Assembly (NCBI GenBank): GCA_003228915.1 | Contig: QIGL01000079.1 | Span: 1-54,798 of the forward strand | Source of the DNA: Acidiferrobacteraceae bacterium | GTDB lineage: Bacteria; Pseudomonadota; Gammaproteobacteria; Acidiferrobacterales; SZUA-150 | Reading direction: 5' to 3' | DNA: 54,798 bases | Part shown: in pieces, positions 46,438-54,565 of the stretch | Layout: every line of letters begins with the position of its first letter | Numbering within the stretch: the first letter of the stretch is position 1 | Notes under the pieces: model-generated | What the model saw: the letters and a program-made list of their open reading frames with translations, nothing else | The model's database searches: none | Told to the model about the DNA's origin: nothing | Made by a program: the position numbers and the translations under genes

Positions 46438-46992
46438 TTACAGGTATTTTTCCATTGCAGAGGCATAATTATTCTGGGCGTGCATAATCATTTCACATAT
46501 CTCCCGGGCAGCTCCCCGGCCGCCGTTGGCAGGTGTCGTCCAGTGGCAATAATGTTTAACCAGGTGGTGGCCATCATTGACTGATATTGACAGGCCTGCT
46601 TTCAGCATGATGGGCAAATCCACCACGTCATCACCAACAAATGCAGTTTCTTCGGGCAGTAAGCCCAGCTCTGAGATCATTTTTTCGTATACCGGAAGTT
46701 TATCATGGCAGCCCTGGCAAACATGTTTAATGCCAAGGTCCTGAACACGGTGTTCTACAACTTTAGAAGTGCGGCCCGTGATAATCCCGATCTCGACGCC
46801 ACTCTGGATCAACATTTTCAGGCCATGGCCATCTTTTGAGTTAAAAGCTTTATATTCCTGTCTGTCATCACCAATAAACAAACTGCTATCGGTTAAGACG
46901 CCGTCAACGTCAAAAATGACAAGTTTAATATTTTTTGCACGGGCGATAACGTCGTCATCAACATCAAATGGCAGGGAAAATAATTCACTCAT
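46438..46992 (-). CDS. kdsC: KdsC, Kdo-8-phosphate phosphatase
   Basis: KdsC releases Kdo from Kdo-8-phosphate in LPS core synthesis. The 184-residue HAD-family enzyme has the catalytic D28-x-D30 in VIFDVDGVLTD and the distal FVGDDVVDLP. It is a compact C0-type HAD protein that works as a tetramer. It sits between kdsD and lptC, as in E. coli. Confidence 0.96.
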   Translation of the reverse strand: MSELFSLPFDVDDDVIARAKNIKLVIFDVDGVLTDSSLFIGDDRQEYKAFNSKDGHGLKMLIQSGVEIGIITGRTSKVVEHRVQDLGIKHVCQGCHDKLPVYEKMISELGLLPEETAFVGDDVVDLPIMLKAGLSISVNDGHHLVKHYCHWTTPANGGRGAAREICEMIMHAQNNYASAMEKYL

Positions 46993-47016
46993 AAGTTAAT
47001 TTTCTCAGTGGGATTA

Positions 47017-47991
47017 TCAAACGATACCGGCGCGGAGAAGGTCATGCATGTTTAACGCACCTACAACTTTGCCATCCGGGTCAATGACAAACAGTCCATT
47101 TATTTTTAGTGCCTGCATTTGCTGAACGGTTTCGGCTGCAAGTTTATCGGGGTAAGTAACTTTTGGATTTTTTGTCATGACTTCAGACACTTTGGCCGAA
47201 TGAATATCTATTTCCTTATCAAGAATTCTTCGCAAGTCACCGTCAGTGACAATGCCGACCAAACCACCCTCATCGTTTGTTACTGCCGTCATGCCCAGGC
47301 CTTTGCCAGTCATTTCAAGTAGGGCGGCGCGGAGACTGGCATCGACATTCACACGGGGAATCTCGTCGCCCCCATGCATAATATCTTTTACATACAGCAA
47401 TAATCTCCGACCTAACTGGCCGCCAGGATGAGAGCGGGCAAAATCTTCTTCGGTGAAGCCATGAGACTTATGCAAGGCCACGGCCAGGGCATCTCCCATT
47501 GCCATGGTCGCAGTGGTGCTCGATGTTGGCGCCAGGTTCAGGGGACAGGCCTCTTTGTCGACGCCGACGTAAATGGTCGCATCGGCTTGCTTGCCAAGAC
47601 TGGAATTTACCTGGCCCGTAAAGGCAATTAATTTGATCCCCATTCGTTTGATAATGGGCAGGATGGTCAGGATTTCATTGGTTTCACCAGAGTTAGACAG
47701 GGCCAGTACAGTATCATCAGGTGTAATCATGCCGAGGTCGCCGTGGCTGGCTTCGCCGGGGTGGACAAAAAAAGCGGGCGTGCCGGTACTGGCCAGGGTC
47801 GCGGCAATCTTGCCACCAATATGTCCTGATTTTCCCATGCCCGTGACGACCACCCGGCCTGATGTCTTGGCTATAATCTGACAGGCCCGATCAAAATTAT
47901 CATCGAGTCGTGGAATAAGCGCAGCCAGTGCTTCTGCTTCCAGTTTTAATACTGCATTTGCATATTCTTGGTATGAATCTTTTTTAGTCAT
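47017..47991 (-). CDS. kdsD: KdsD, arabinose-5-phosphate isomerase
   Basis: KdsD converts ribulose-5-phosphate to arabinose-5-phosphate, the first step of Kdo synthesis. The 324-residue protein has an N-terminal SIS domain (about 35-175; VVVTGMGKSGHIGGKIAATLASTGTP) and two C-terminal CBS domains (about 205-324). It opens the kds-lpt-rpoN-PTS run on the minus strand and is divergent from the Kef-type gene, with 62 bases between the two starts. Confidence 0.96.
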   Translation of the reverse strand: MTKKDSYQEYANAVLKLEAEALAALIPRLDDNFDRACQIIAKTSGRVVVTGMGKSGHIGGKIAATLASTGTPAFFVHPGEASHGDLGMITPDDTVLALSNSGETNEILTILPIIKRMGIKLIAFTGQVNSSLGKQADATIYVGVDKEACPLNLAPTSSTTATMAMGDALAVALHKSHGFTEEDFARSHPGGQLGRRLLLYVKDIMHGGDEIPRVNVDASLRAALLEMTGKGLGMTAVTNDEGGLVGIVTDGDLRRILDKEIDIHSAKVSEVMTKNPKVTYPDKLAAETVQQMQALKINGLFVIDPDGKVVGALNMHDLLRAGIV

Positions 47992-48053
47992 TCGTGCTTT
48001 TCACCAGCTTCAGGTAGTCTTGGGCGAGTATATCAGACAGGGTAATTTATCCC

Positions 48054-50030
48054 ATGGAACTCAATACCTTTCATCATATCCTGCTTTTACTGGGTGTCGC
48101 CATCGTGATGGTGGCATTGTTCCATTACATCAGGTTGCCCCAGATTCTGGCCTATTTGGTGACCGGCATTCTGATTGGCCCCTATGGTCTCGGCTGGTTA
48201 TCCAATACCGAAGAGATTCGATTTTTGGCTGAGTTCGGCCTGGTATTCCTGTTATTCAGTATTGGCCTGGAATTTTCCATGCCGCGCCTGATGGCCATGC
48301 GCCGCCTGGTTATTGGCCTGGGTGGCGCTCAGGTGCTGATTACCGGCACGGTATTCGCCACTATCTTGTGGTTCCTGGGACTACAGCTTGAGGCGGCCAT
48401 CCTGATTGGCGGTGTCATGTCATTGTCATCGACGGCGCTCGTGATGAAACTGTTGCCTGAGCAGCTTGAGCAAAATTCCCGTCATGGGCGAGCAGCTTTT
48501 GGCGTTTTATTGTTCCAGGACTTAATTGTTGTACCGCTGATGATATTAATTCCTGCCATGGCCGGGGCCGGTGAGCAGGGCATAACGGTTTTATTAGGCC
48601 TGACCTTAATCAAGAGTATTATTGTGCTTGCGGCCATCATGTTGGCGGGCCGTTGGTTGTTGCGACCATTGTTTCACCTGGTAGCGGCAACCAGGTCACG
48701 AGAAGTCTTCATGATGACTGTTTTGTTTGTTGTCCTGGGTGCTTCCGGGTTATCCCACATAGCTGGTTTGTCCCTGGCACTGGGCGCATTTTTCGCCGGT
48801 ATGATGCTGGGTGAAACTGAATTCCGGCACCAGGTGGAAGGTGACATATTGCCTTTCCGGGACATGCTCATGGGCCTGTTTTTTGTCAGCATCGGCATGT
48901 TCCTGGACCTGAATATTCTAGTTGTTTACTGGCAATGGTTGTTACTGGCTGTTGCCGGTATGGTGGTATTTAAAAGTTTTATCGTAACCTTGCTTGCCAG
49001 GGTTTTTGGATTTGAACCGGGCGTTGCCCTGCGAACGGGACTGGTGCTGGCGCAGGGTGGTGAGTTCGGGTTCGCCCTGATGATTGAAGCGCAAAAATAC
49101 CAGATACTGGATAAAGATGTTTCGCAGGTGGTCCTGGCAGCAATCGTAATTAGCATGCTTGTTGCGCCGTTCCTGATCAGGCATAACGGCCGTCTTGTAA
49201 AGACCATGGTGCCAGGATATATCAAAGAACGTACCAGTAATCTTGAAACAATCAAAGCTGAGTCCGGGCAGCATCAAGGCCATGTCATTATTTGCGGTTA
49301 CGGCCGTAGCGGACAGAATCTTGCCTGGATGATGGAACAAGAGGGCATCTCAAATCTCGCCCTCGACCTTGATCCAGTCCGGGTTCGTGATGCCCGTGAT
49401 GCCGGCAAGGACGTGGTATTTGGTGATGCGACCCAACGTGATGTTCTGGCCGCAGCTGGGCTTGATCAAGCACGTGTCCTGACTATTAGTTTTAAGAATG
49501 TTCCGTCTGCTATGAAAATTCTGGCTAATATTCGCGCATTGCGCCCCGACTTGCCCATTATCGTGCGCACCGTTGATGATGCAGATATGGAAAAGTTATA
49601 TACAGCCGGCGCCACCGAGGTTGTACCAGAAAGCCTGGAAGGCAGCCTTATGATTGGCAGTTATCTACTCCAGGTTCTGGGTGCGCCAATGCGGGATATC
49701 ATAAATCAGATAAGACTTGCCCGTAGTGACAGGTATCGTTTACTGCGTGGATTTTTTCATGGCGAGGATATGGATAACGCGACTGATCCACTGGCTTACC
49801 AGGTGCGTTTACACTCGGTGATCTTGCCTGAAAATGCCTCCAGTATTAATCAAACATTGGCCAGCCTGAATCTTGAAGCGTTTAATGTACACGTTACTGC
49901 CATTCGACGTGGCGGTATTCGCGGTCCGCAACCCAGTCCCGATATCAAGTTAGCGGCAGGTGACGTATTGGTTCTTTATGGTAACCAGGAAGCGCTTGAG
50001 CAAGCGGAATCATTTTTAATGAAAGGATAA
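48054..50030 (+). CDS. Kef/CPA2-type monovalent cation:proton antiporter
   Basis: This 658-residue protein has about 12 membrane helices (residues 5-375), then a TrkA-N Rossmann domain starting VIICGYGRSGQNLAWMM (about 410-530) and a TrkA-C domain (about 565-650). It is a CPA2-family K+(or Na+)/H+ antiporter of the KefB/KefC/YbaL kind. The gating domain would bind NAD(H) or a glutathione adduct. No KefF/KefG partner is adjacent. The next gene follows after 6 bases. Confidence 0.92.
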   Translation: MELNTFHHILLLLGVAIVMVALFHYIRLPQILAYLVTGILIGPYGLGWLSNTEEIRFLAEFGLVFLLFSIGLEFSMPRLMAMRRLVIGLGGAQVLITGTVFATILWFLGLQLEAAILIGGVMSLSSTALVMKLLPEQLEQNSRHGRAAFGVLLFQDLIVVPLMILIPAMAGAGEQGITVLLGLTLIKSIIVLAAIMLAGRWLLRPLFHLVAATRSREVFMMTVLFVVLGASGLSHIAGLSLALGAFFAGMMLGETEFRHQVEGDILPFRDMLMGLFFVSIGMFLDLNILVVYWQWLLLAVAGMVVFKSFIVTLLARVFGFEPGVALRTGLVLAQGGEFGFALMIEAQKYQILDKDVSQVVLAAIVISMLVAPFLIRHNGRLVKTMVPGYIKERTSNLETIKAESGQHQGHVIICGYGRSGQNLAWMMEQEGISNLALDLDPVRVRDARDAGKDVVFGDATQRDVLAAAGLDQARVLTISFKNVPSAMKILANIRALRPDLPIIVRTVDDADMEKLYTAGATEVVPESLEGSLMIGSYLLQVLGAPMRDIINQIRLARSDRYRLLRGFFHGEDMDNATDPLAYQVRLHSVILPENASSINQTLASLNLEAFNVHVTAIRRGGIRGPQPSPDIKLAAGDVLVLYGNQEALEQAESFLMKG

Positions 50031-50036
50031 CTGGTT

Positions 50037-50720
50037 ATGTATGACTTGTTGATCGGTACCCGGGACTGGCAAAATACTGCCTGGTCGAGGAAATTTTATC
50101 CGGATAATTTACCTGATGACTGGCGATTTTGTTTTTATAGCAACCAGTTCCGCGCAGTGCTCATTCCAGGCACGGTTTGGAAATCGGTTACGACAAAAGA
50201 TGTAAACACCTGGATCGAGGATTCTGACGATGAATTTAAAGTGGTCTGCGAGTTACCGGCCATGTTTTCTGAAATTACTACAATCCCGGAATTGCAGGAC
50301 AGCTGGAAACATTTCCAGGAAATTACCACGCCCCTGAGCAATCAAATGGCCGTTTACCTGTGGTCTCCCTCAGCCGAACAGTCTCAGCAAAAAAACTTTA
50401 TACCAGCAGCACTGGAAATTTTTTCGCAAGTTAAACCAGTATCATTATTACTGACTGGCAAACAGGTAGAAAATTTACAACTATCCGGGACCATGGTCAG
50501 TGTTTGCTGGTCGGTCGCCGACTGCGAAAGCCCGGGGCCCCACGGCGATTTTTTAGTGACACTGTGTCAGGAAAATGACCTTAAACGGATACGTATTGTC
50601 ATTGAGAAATTAAGCAAATGGATGGGAGAAGATCGCCAGGCGGTGTTAATTTTTGAGGGGGATAACGCATTGGTTCAGGCCCAACAAGCGCGTATGATAG
50701 CTGAGATGATGGCGGTCTAG
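50037..50720 (+). CDS. DUF72-like protein, shortened
   Basis: This 227-residue protein starts LLIGTRDWQNTAWSRKFYP, which follows the DUF72 opening IGTSGWSYxxWxGxFYP, and continues with a strand-helix pattern of a TIM-barrel-like fold (WRFCFYSNQFRAVLIPGTVW; FKVVCELP). It is shorter than typical members and many conserved positions are changed, for instance R-D-W in place of S-G-W. DUF72 function is unknown. Its tight link to the Kef-type gene suggests cotranscription. Confidence 0.65.
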   Translation: MYDLLIGTRDWQNTAWSRKFYPDNLPDDWRFCFYSNQFRAVLIPGTVWKSVTTKDVNTWIEDSDDEFKVVCELPAMFSEITTIPELQDSWKHFQEITTPLSNQMAVYLWSPSAEQSQQKNFIPAALEIFSQVKPVSLLLTGKQVENLQLSGTMVSVCWSVADCESPGPHGDFLVTLCQENDLKRIRIVIEKLSKWMGEDRQAVLIFEGDNALVQAQQARMIAEMMAV

Positions 50721-50770
50721 GTAAAAACACGCCACAAAAAACAATCATGATAAAACTGCCAATCAATTTC

Positions 50771-50800
50771 ATGTTTACCAGACAAATGTTTACCAGACAA
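50771..50800 (+). repeat. Perfect 15-bp tandem repeat upstream of mlaF
   Basis: ATGTTTACCAGACAA occurs twice head to tail (50771-50785 and 50786-50800) in the 98-base gap before mlaF. It may be a slippage duplication or paired binding sites. Confidence 0.9.
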
Positions 50801-50818
50801 CTGGAATCATAATAAAAA

Positions 50819-51676
50819 ATGACTGACTTGGGTAATTCAGGCAATAAAAGTGACAACCAGGCTTATTCCTTGACGGACAATGCGCTGGTTCAGCTTGTCG
50901 ATGTTTCTTTCAGTCGGGGCAACCGGAAAATTTTTAATGGCATGAGCCTGGATATTCCGAGAGCCAAGGTGACCGCTATTCTGGGCGGTAGCGGCACCGG
51001 AAAAACCACCTTGTTAAATTTAATTGGCGGGCGACTTAAACCGGCATCAGGCAAAGTAATTGTCGATGGTTTATCGGTACCTGATTTGTCTACCCGTGAG
51101 CTTTATGCACTACGTAAACGCATGGGTTTGTTATTTCAATCTGGCGCCTTGTTAACGGATCTAAATGTTTTTGAAAATGTCGCATTCCCCGTGCGCGAAC
51201 ATACCAAACTCTCTGAAAGTTTAATTCATCACCTGGTCTTGTTGAAACTGCAAATGGTTGGATTGCGTGGTGCCAGGGAGTTAATGCCATCGGAGCTTTC
51301 CGGTGGTATGGCACGACGTGTTGCCCTGGCCCGCGCCATTGTCCTTGATCCGATGATGATTATGTACGATGAACCCTTTGCCGGTCTTGATCCCATTTCA
51401 ATGGGCATCACCGTGAAACTGATTAAAGAGCTCAATCATGCCCTTGGCATTACCTCGATTATTGTTACTCATGATGTTGATGAGGCCGTGACCATTGCTG
51501 ACTACATGTATCTCATTGGCGAGGGCAGAGTGATTGCCCATGGCAGCGCTGAAGAAATGAAAAATTCCAGTTCCGATGAGGTGCGCCAGTTTATGGACGG
51601 CCTGCCCGATGGTCCGGTAGCGTTCCATTATCCAGCCGATGATTATCGGACTGATTTAATGGGAGTCGATCAGTGA
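50819..51676 (+). CDS. mlaF: MlaF, phospholipid ABC transporter ATPase
   Basis: MlaF is the ATPase of the MlaFEDB complex that keeps outer-leaflet phospholipids in check. The 285-residue protein has Walker A GGSGTGKT, the signature [14 protein letters not shown] and Walker [14 protein letters not shown]. It has a 20-residue N-terminal extension compared with E. coli MlaF (269). The stop overlaps the GTG of mlaE by 4 bases. Confidence 0.96.
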   Translation: MTDLGNSGNKSDNQAYSLTDNALVQLVDVSFSRGNRKIFNGMSLDIPRAKVTAILGGSGTGKTTLLNLIGGRLKPASGKVIVDGLSVPDLSTRELYALRKRMGLLFQSGALLTDLNVFENVAFPVREHTKLSESLIHHLVLLKLQMVGLRGARELMPSELSGGMARRVALARAIVLDPMMIMYDEPFAGLDPISMGITVKLIKELNHALGITSIIVTHDVDEAVTIADYMYLIGEGRVIAHGSAEEMKNSSSDEVRQFMDGLPDGPVAFHYPADDYRTDLMGVDQ

Positions 51677-52464
51677 AATTTTTAATAAAGTTTCTCTTGA
51701 GCCTGGGCGAGTGGGGTATTGCCCGTATTACCCGTCTGGGACGCGGTAGCCAGTTTTTATTTGAAACACTGACCCATGTTGGCCAGTCACTGGTTCGTTT
51801 CAGGCTCGTTTACCACCAAATATATTCAGTTGGCGTGTTAACGCTTTTGATTATTATGGTGTCGGGCCTGTTTGTGGGCATGGTGCTAGGTCTGCAGGGC
51901 TATTATACCTTGTCGGATTTTGGTGCCGAATCATCACTAGGTTTATTGGTGGCCTTGTCGTTGACAAGAGAGCTTGGCCCGGTGGTCGCGGCCTTGTTAT
52001 TTGCCGGCCGCGCTGGCTCAGCCTTAACCGCTGAAATTGGTTTAATGAAGGCGACAGAGCAATTGGCAGGCATGGAAATGATGGCCGTCAATCCTCTGGA
52101 GCGGGTTATTGCGCCGCGTTTTTTGGCCGGCCTTATTTCCATGCCATTACTGGCGGCAATATTTACTGCCCTGGGTGTCTGGGGCGGGCATATTGTTGGT
52201 GTTGGTTTAATAGGCGTTGACGAAGGTTTGTTCTGGTCACGTATGCAGGGCGGTGTAGATTTTTATGATGATATTCTCAATGGATTCATCAAGAGCCTGG
52301 TGTTTGGTTTTATTGTTACCTGGATCGCAGTTTTTGAAGGTTATGATTGCGTGCCGACATCAGAAGGCGTGAGCCGGGCGACCACCCGCACAGTTGTCAA
52401 TTCATCTTTGGCAATCCTGGGGCTTGATTTCATACTGACCTCCCTGATGTTCGGTGAGATTTAG
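51673..52464 (+). CDS. mlaE: MlaE, phospholipid ABC transporter permease
   Basis: MlaE is the membrane core of the complex. The 263-residue protein has the family's helices and the conserved stretches [32 protein letters not shown] and [16 protein letters not shown]. It starts at GTG 51673 overlapping mlaF. The next mla gene is separated from it by a 314-base gap with a repeat element. Confidence 0.97.
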   Translation: MKFLIKFLLSLGEWGIARITRLGRGSQFLFETLTHVGQSLVRFRLVYHQIYSVGVLTLLIIMVSGLFVGMVLGLQGYYTLSDFGAESSLGLLVALSLTRELGPVVAALLFAGRAGSALTAEIGLMKATEQLAGMEMMAVNPLERVIAPRFLAGLISMPLLAAIFTALGVWGGHIVGVGLIGVDEGLFWSRMQGGVDFYDDILNGFIKSLVFGFIVTWIAVFEGYDCVPTSEGVSRATTRTVVNSSLAILGLDFILTSLMFGEI

Positions 52465-52536
52465 AATAATGGATTTAAGAAAGTTCTGATTAATATATGT
52501 TTGCCATTCCGACATGTTTGCCAATCCGACATATAT
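52465..52536 (+). repeat. Three near-tandem copies of a 17-19 bp motif leading into the MITE-like element
   Basis: ATGTTTGCCATTCCGAC (52497-52513), ATGTTTGCCAATCCGAC (52514-52530) and a 19-bp form ending TTGTCATTCCGAC (52531-52549) follow one another. The third copy is the left end of the larger element described next. The end of the element appears to have been duplicated. No gene is seen in this part of the gap. Confidence 0.75.
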
Positions 52537-52706
52537 TTGTCATTCCGACCGAAGTGGAGGAATCTTGTCACTTCCTGATACGACTGAAGTTCCGTGGTAT
52601 GAGATCTCTCGGCAACTGCTCCATGCGTTGCTCTAGCTCCTCCATCTGACCGCCATGGAAGGCGGGAATGCAATAGGATTGTCTGGAACAGCGGTCGAGA
52701 TGACAA
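52537..52706. mobile_element. MITE-like palindromic element between mlaE and mlaD
   Basis: The element is bounded by near-perfect 15-bp inverted ends, TTGTCATTCCGACCG (52537-52551) and CGGTCGAGATGACAA (52692-52706), which match at 13 positions. Internal arms TGGAGGA (52555-52561) and TCCTCCA (52638-52644) also pair, and CCGCC/GGCGG forms a further stem, so the whole can fold. It carries no transposase. Such 'GTCATTCCGA ... GAGATGACA' dispersed elements occur in many bacterial genomes, and this one has that look. The 81-residue frame across it on the minus strand has no gene features. Confidence 0.75.
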
Positions 52707-52778
52707 TTGATCAGAGCTTCCTTAAGATTTAAGGCTTAATAATTTTTTTATCAAAAAATAGTTACCGGAGAAATTGAT

Positions 52779-53246
52779 ATGGCAGGTAATAAATCTCTCG
52801 AGTTAGTCGTCGGTGTGTTTGTGCTGGCAGGCATAGTCGCGCTCTCATGGCTGGCACTAAAAGTGGGTAATTTAAGTGGCGCCGGACTAGAAAATTCTTA
52901 CAGCGTGACTGCCAGGTTCGATAATATTGGCCAGCTTAAGGTGAAGGCACCGATTACGATTGGTGGCGTGCTTGTGGGCAGGGTCTCGAATATCCGGATT
53001 GACGATAACTTTTATGCCGTGACGACCCTGGATATTGGCAGTAAATATAATAATCTTCCGAAAGATACATCAGCCACTATTTTAACTGCCGGTCTTTTAG
53101 GTGAGCAGTACATTTCGCTGGAGCCGGGAGGTGACGATGAATCCCTGGTGAATGGCGATGAGCTCACCTTGACGCAATCTGCCTTTATCCTGGAAAAAAT
53201 AATCAGCCAGTTTCTCTTCAGCCAGGCAGAAGCCACACCAAAATAA
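52779..53246 (+). CDS. mlaD: MlaD, MCE-domain phospholipid-binding subunit
   Basis: MlaD is anchored in the inner membrane and its MCE hexamer forms the periplasmic lipid channel. The 155-residue protein has an N-terminal helix (residues 7-27; LVVGVFVLAGIVALSWLAL) and one MCE domain (about 37-118; YSVTARFDNIGQLKVKAPITIGGVLVGRV). ATG 52779 has a CCGGAGA site upstream. The length fits short MlaD proteins. Confidence 0.96.
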   Translation: MAGNKSLELVVGVFVLAGIVALSWLALKVGNLSGAGLENSYSVTARFDNIGQLKVKAPITIGGVLVGRVSNIRIDDNFYAVTTLDIGSKYNNLPKDTSATILTAGLLGEQYISLEPGGDDESLVNGDELTLTQSAFILEKIISQFLFSQAEATPK

Positions 53247-53308
53247 AAACTGGTTGCGAATGTTAAACGTATATGAGTCTTATGAGTATTATGAAGGAGT
53301 CAGTTTCC

Positions 53309-53938
53309 ATGAAAAAGTTTTTTAGTCTGTTGCTTGTGTTGACCGTGCTTGCTTTGAATCACGGCCAGGCAAATGCGAGCGAAATGCCGGACGTAATTGT
53401 CAAAAATGCGACCGAAGAAATACTGGGCATTCTACGGAAAAATCACAGTATTTATAAAAAGGACACTGCCGCTTTGTACAAAATGGTACACAAGCAAATT
53501 GTGCCTTACTTTGATTTTAATACCATGTCGAAACTGGTACTGGGTAGAAACTGGCGCACGGCTAACAGCGATCAACGTGAACGTTTTACCCATGCATTTC
53601 GTGATTTATTGATACGCACCTATGCCACGGCAATACTGAGATACACAAATGAAAAAATAGTTTACTTGCCGTTCCGGGCCAAGCCCACTGACAAGAAAGT
53701 GGTTGTAAAAACAAAAGTCGTTTCTAAATCCGGTGCACCGGATGTCCAGCTTAACTACAGCTTTTTTAATAAAAATAATACCTGGAAGGTATTTGACGTT
53801 TCGATTGAAGGCATCAGTTTAATCAACAATTACCGCAGTGTGTACCGTGAAAAAGTAAAAAAACAGGGCCTCGAGAGCGTGATTAAAATGATTGAGCAAG
53901 ATCCTGGCCAAACTAAATCTAAAAAAGAACCAAAATAG
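53309..53938 (+). CDS. mlaC: MlaC, periplasmic phospholipid shuttle
   Basis: MlaC carries phospholipids between the outer-membrane MlaA complex and MlaFEDB. With the start at ATG 53309, nine bases after AAGGAG, the protein has 209 residues and a clear signal peptide MKKFFSLLLVLTVLALNHGQANA. Upstream in-frame starts at 53273 and after lack ribosome sites. The mature domain has VPYFDFNTMSKLVLGRNWR, typical of Tol-Tol-like MlaC/Ttg2D. Confidence 0.95.
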   Translation: MKKFFSLLLVLTVLALNHGQANASEMPDVIVKNATEEILGILRKNHSIYKKDTAALYKMVHKQIVPYFDFNTMSKLVLGRNWRTANSDQRERFTHAFRDLLIRTYATAILRYTNEKIVYLPFRAKPTDKKVVVKTKVVSKSGAPDVQLNYSFFNKNNTWKVFDVSIEGISLINNYRSVYREKVKKQGLESVIKMIEQDPGQTKSKKEPK

Positions 53939-53955
53939 ATCAGGAAAAAACAGAC

Positions 53956-54264
53956 ATGGAAACAGCCAGCATAAATTCAGCGAATCAAAACCGGCATGAA
54001 GTGGTTGGAAAAATGAATTTTGCAACCGTTCCTTGTTTGTTGAGCCAGTCAAGTGAGAAATTTAGAGCAGTTGACGTAGAAATTAATTTTGACCTGGCGG
54101 GTGTTGCCCATGCCGACAGCGCAGGTCTGGCCCTGTTGCTGGAGTGGTGCCGGCTCGCAAAAGTTGCAAAAAAGAAAATTAATTTTGTCAATGTCCCGGG
54201 GCAATTATTGAATCTTACAAAAGTAAGCGGGCTGAGCCATATTCTTGAATTGACAGGCCAGTAG
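53956..54264 (+). CDS. mlaB: MlaB, STAS-domain subunit of the Mla transporter
   Basis: MlaB is a cytosolic STAS protein that binds MlaF and is needed for transporter activity. The 102-residue protein has the STAS motif AHADSAGLALLLEW with the conserved serine and the later VNVPGQLLNLTKVSGL. It is the last gene of the mla run. Confidence 0.92.
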   Translation: METASINSANQNRHEVVGKMNFATVPCLLSQSSEKFRAVDVEINFDLAGVAHADSAGLALLLEWCRLAKVAKKKINFVNVPGQLLNLTKVSGLSHILELTGQ

Positions 54265-54309
54265 ATTGAATGGCCGGTTAATGCCGGGGAAATAGGGAGA
54301 CCCACACAC

Positions 54310-54338
54310 TTGATATTCGGACAATAATGTCCGATACT
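54310..54338 (+). promoter_or_regulatory. Candidate hicAB promoter with a palindromic operator in its spacer
   Basis: TTGATA (54310-54315) and GATACT (54333-54338) form a sigma-70-type promoter with 17-base spacing (five and four of six matches). The spacer holds the perfect palindrome TCGGACA-ATAA-TGTCCGA (54317-54334). A repressor bound there would block the promoter, the expected autoregulation for HicB. The predicted start is A54345, which is also the first base of an ATG in frame with hicA. Confidence 0.55.
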
Positions 54339-54344
54339 AACACT

Positions 54345-54557
54345 ATGAATGGAAGCGAACTGCTTAAAAAGCTAAGGAAGCTGGCAAAACAAAAAGGTGT
54401 TGATGTGCGGATTGAAAAACACCACGGTAAAGGCAGTCATGCAACCCTGTATTTTGGGGGCAAACGCACCACCATCAAGGACAGGAAAAAAGAATTGGGT
54501 GTGGGGCTACTGAACAGCATGTTGAAAGATCTGGGCATTGAAAAAGATGAAATATGA
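54345..54557 (+). CDS. hicA: HicA-family mRNA interferase toxin
   Basis: HicA toxins cut mRNA and are neutralised by HicB. With the start at ATG 54345 the protein has 70 residues: MNGSELLKKLRKLAK, then the catalytic histidine in KGSHATLYFGG and the C-terminal helix LLNSMLKDLGI. An earlier in-frame ATG at 54327 lies inside the palindrome and upstream of the predicted transcription start, so I prefer 54345. It would then be translated from a leaderless message. The stop overlaps an ATG of the next frame; the antitoxin probably starts at 54566. Confidence 0.88.
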   Translation: MNGSELLKKLRKLAKQKGVDVRIEKHHGKGSHATLYFGGKRTTIKDRKKELGVGLLNSMLKDLGIEKDEI

Positions 54558-54565
54558 GGCGAACC

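Noticed and set aside
52461-52706. Minus-strand frame of 81 residues between mlaE and mlaD
   Set aside because: It is a translation of the palindromic repeat element; no family features.
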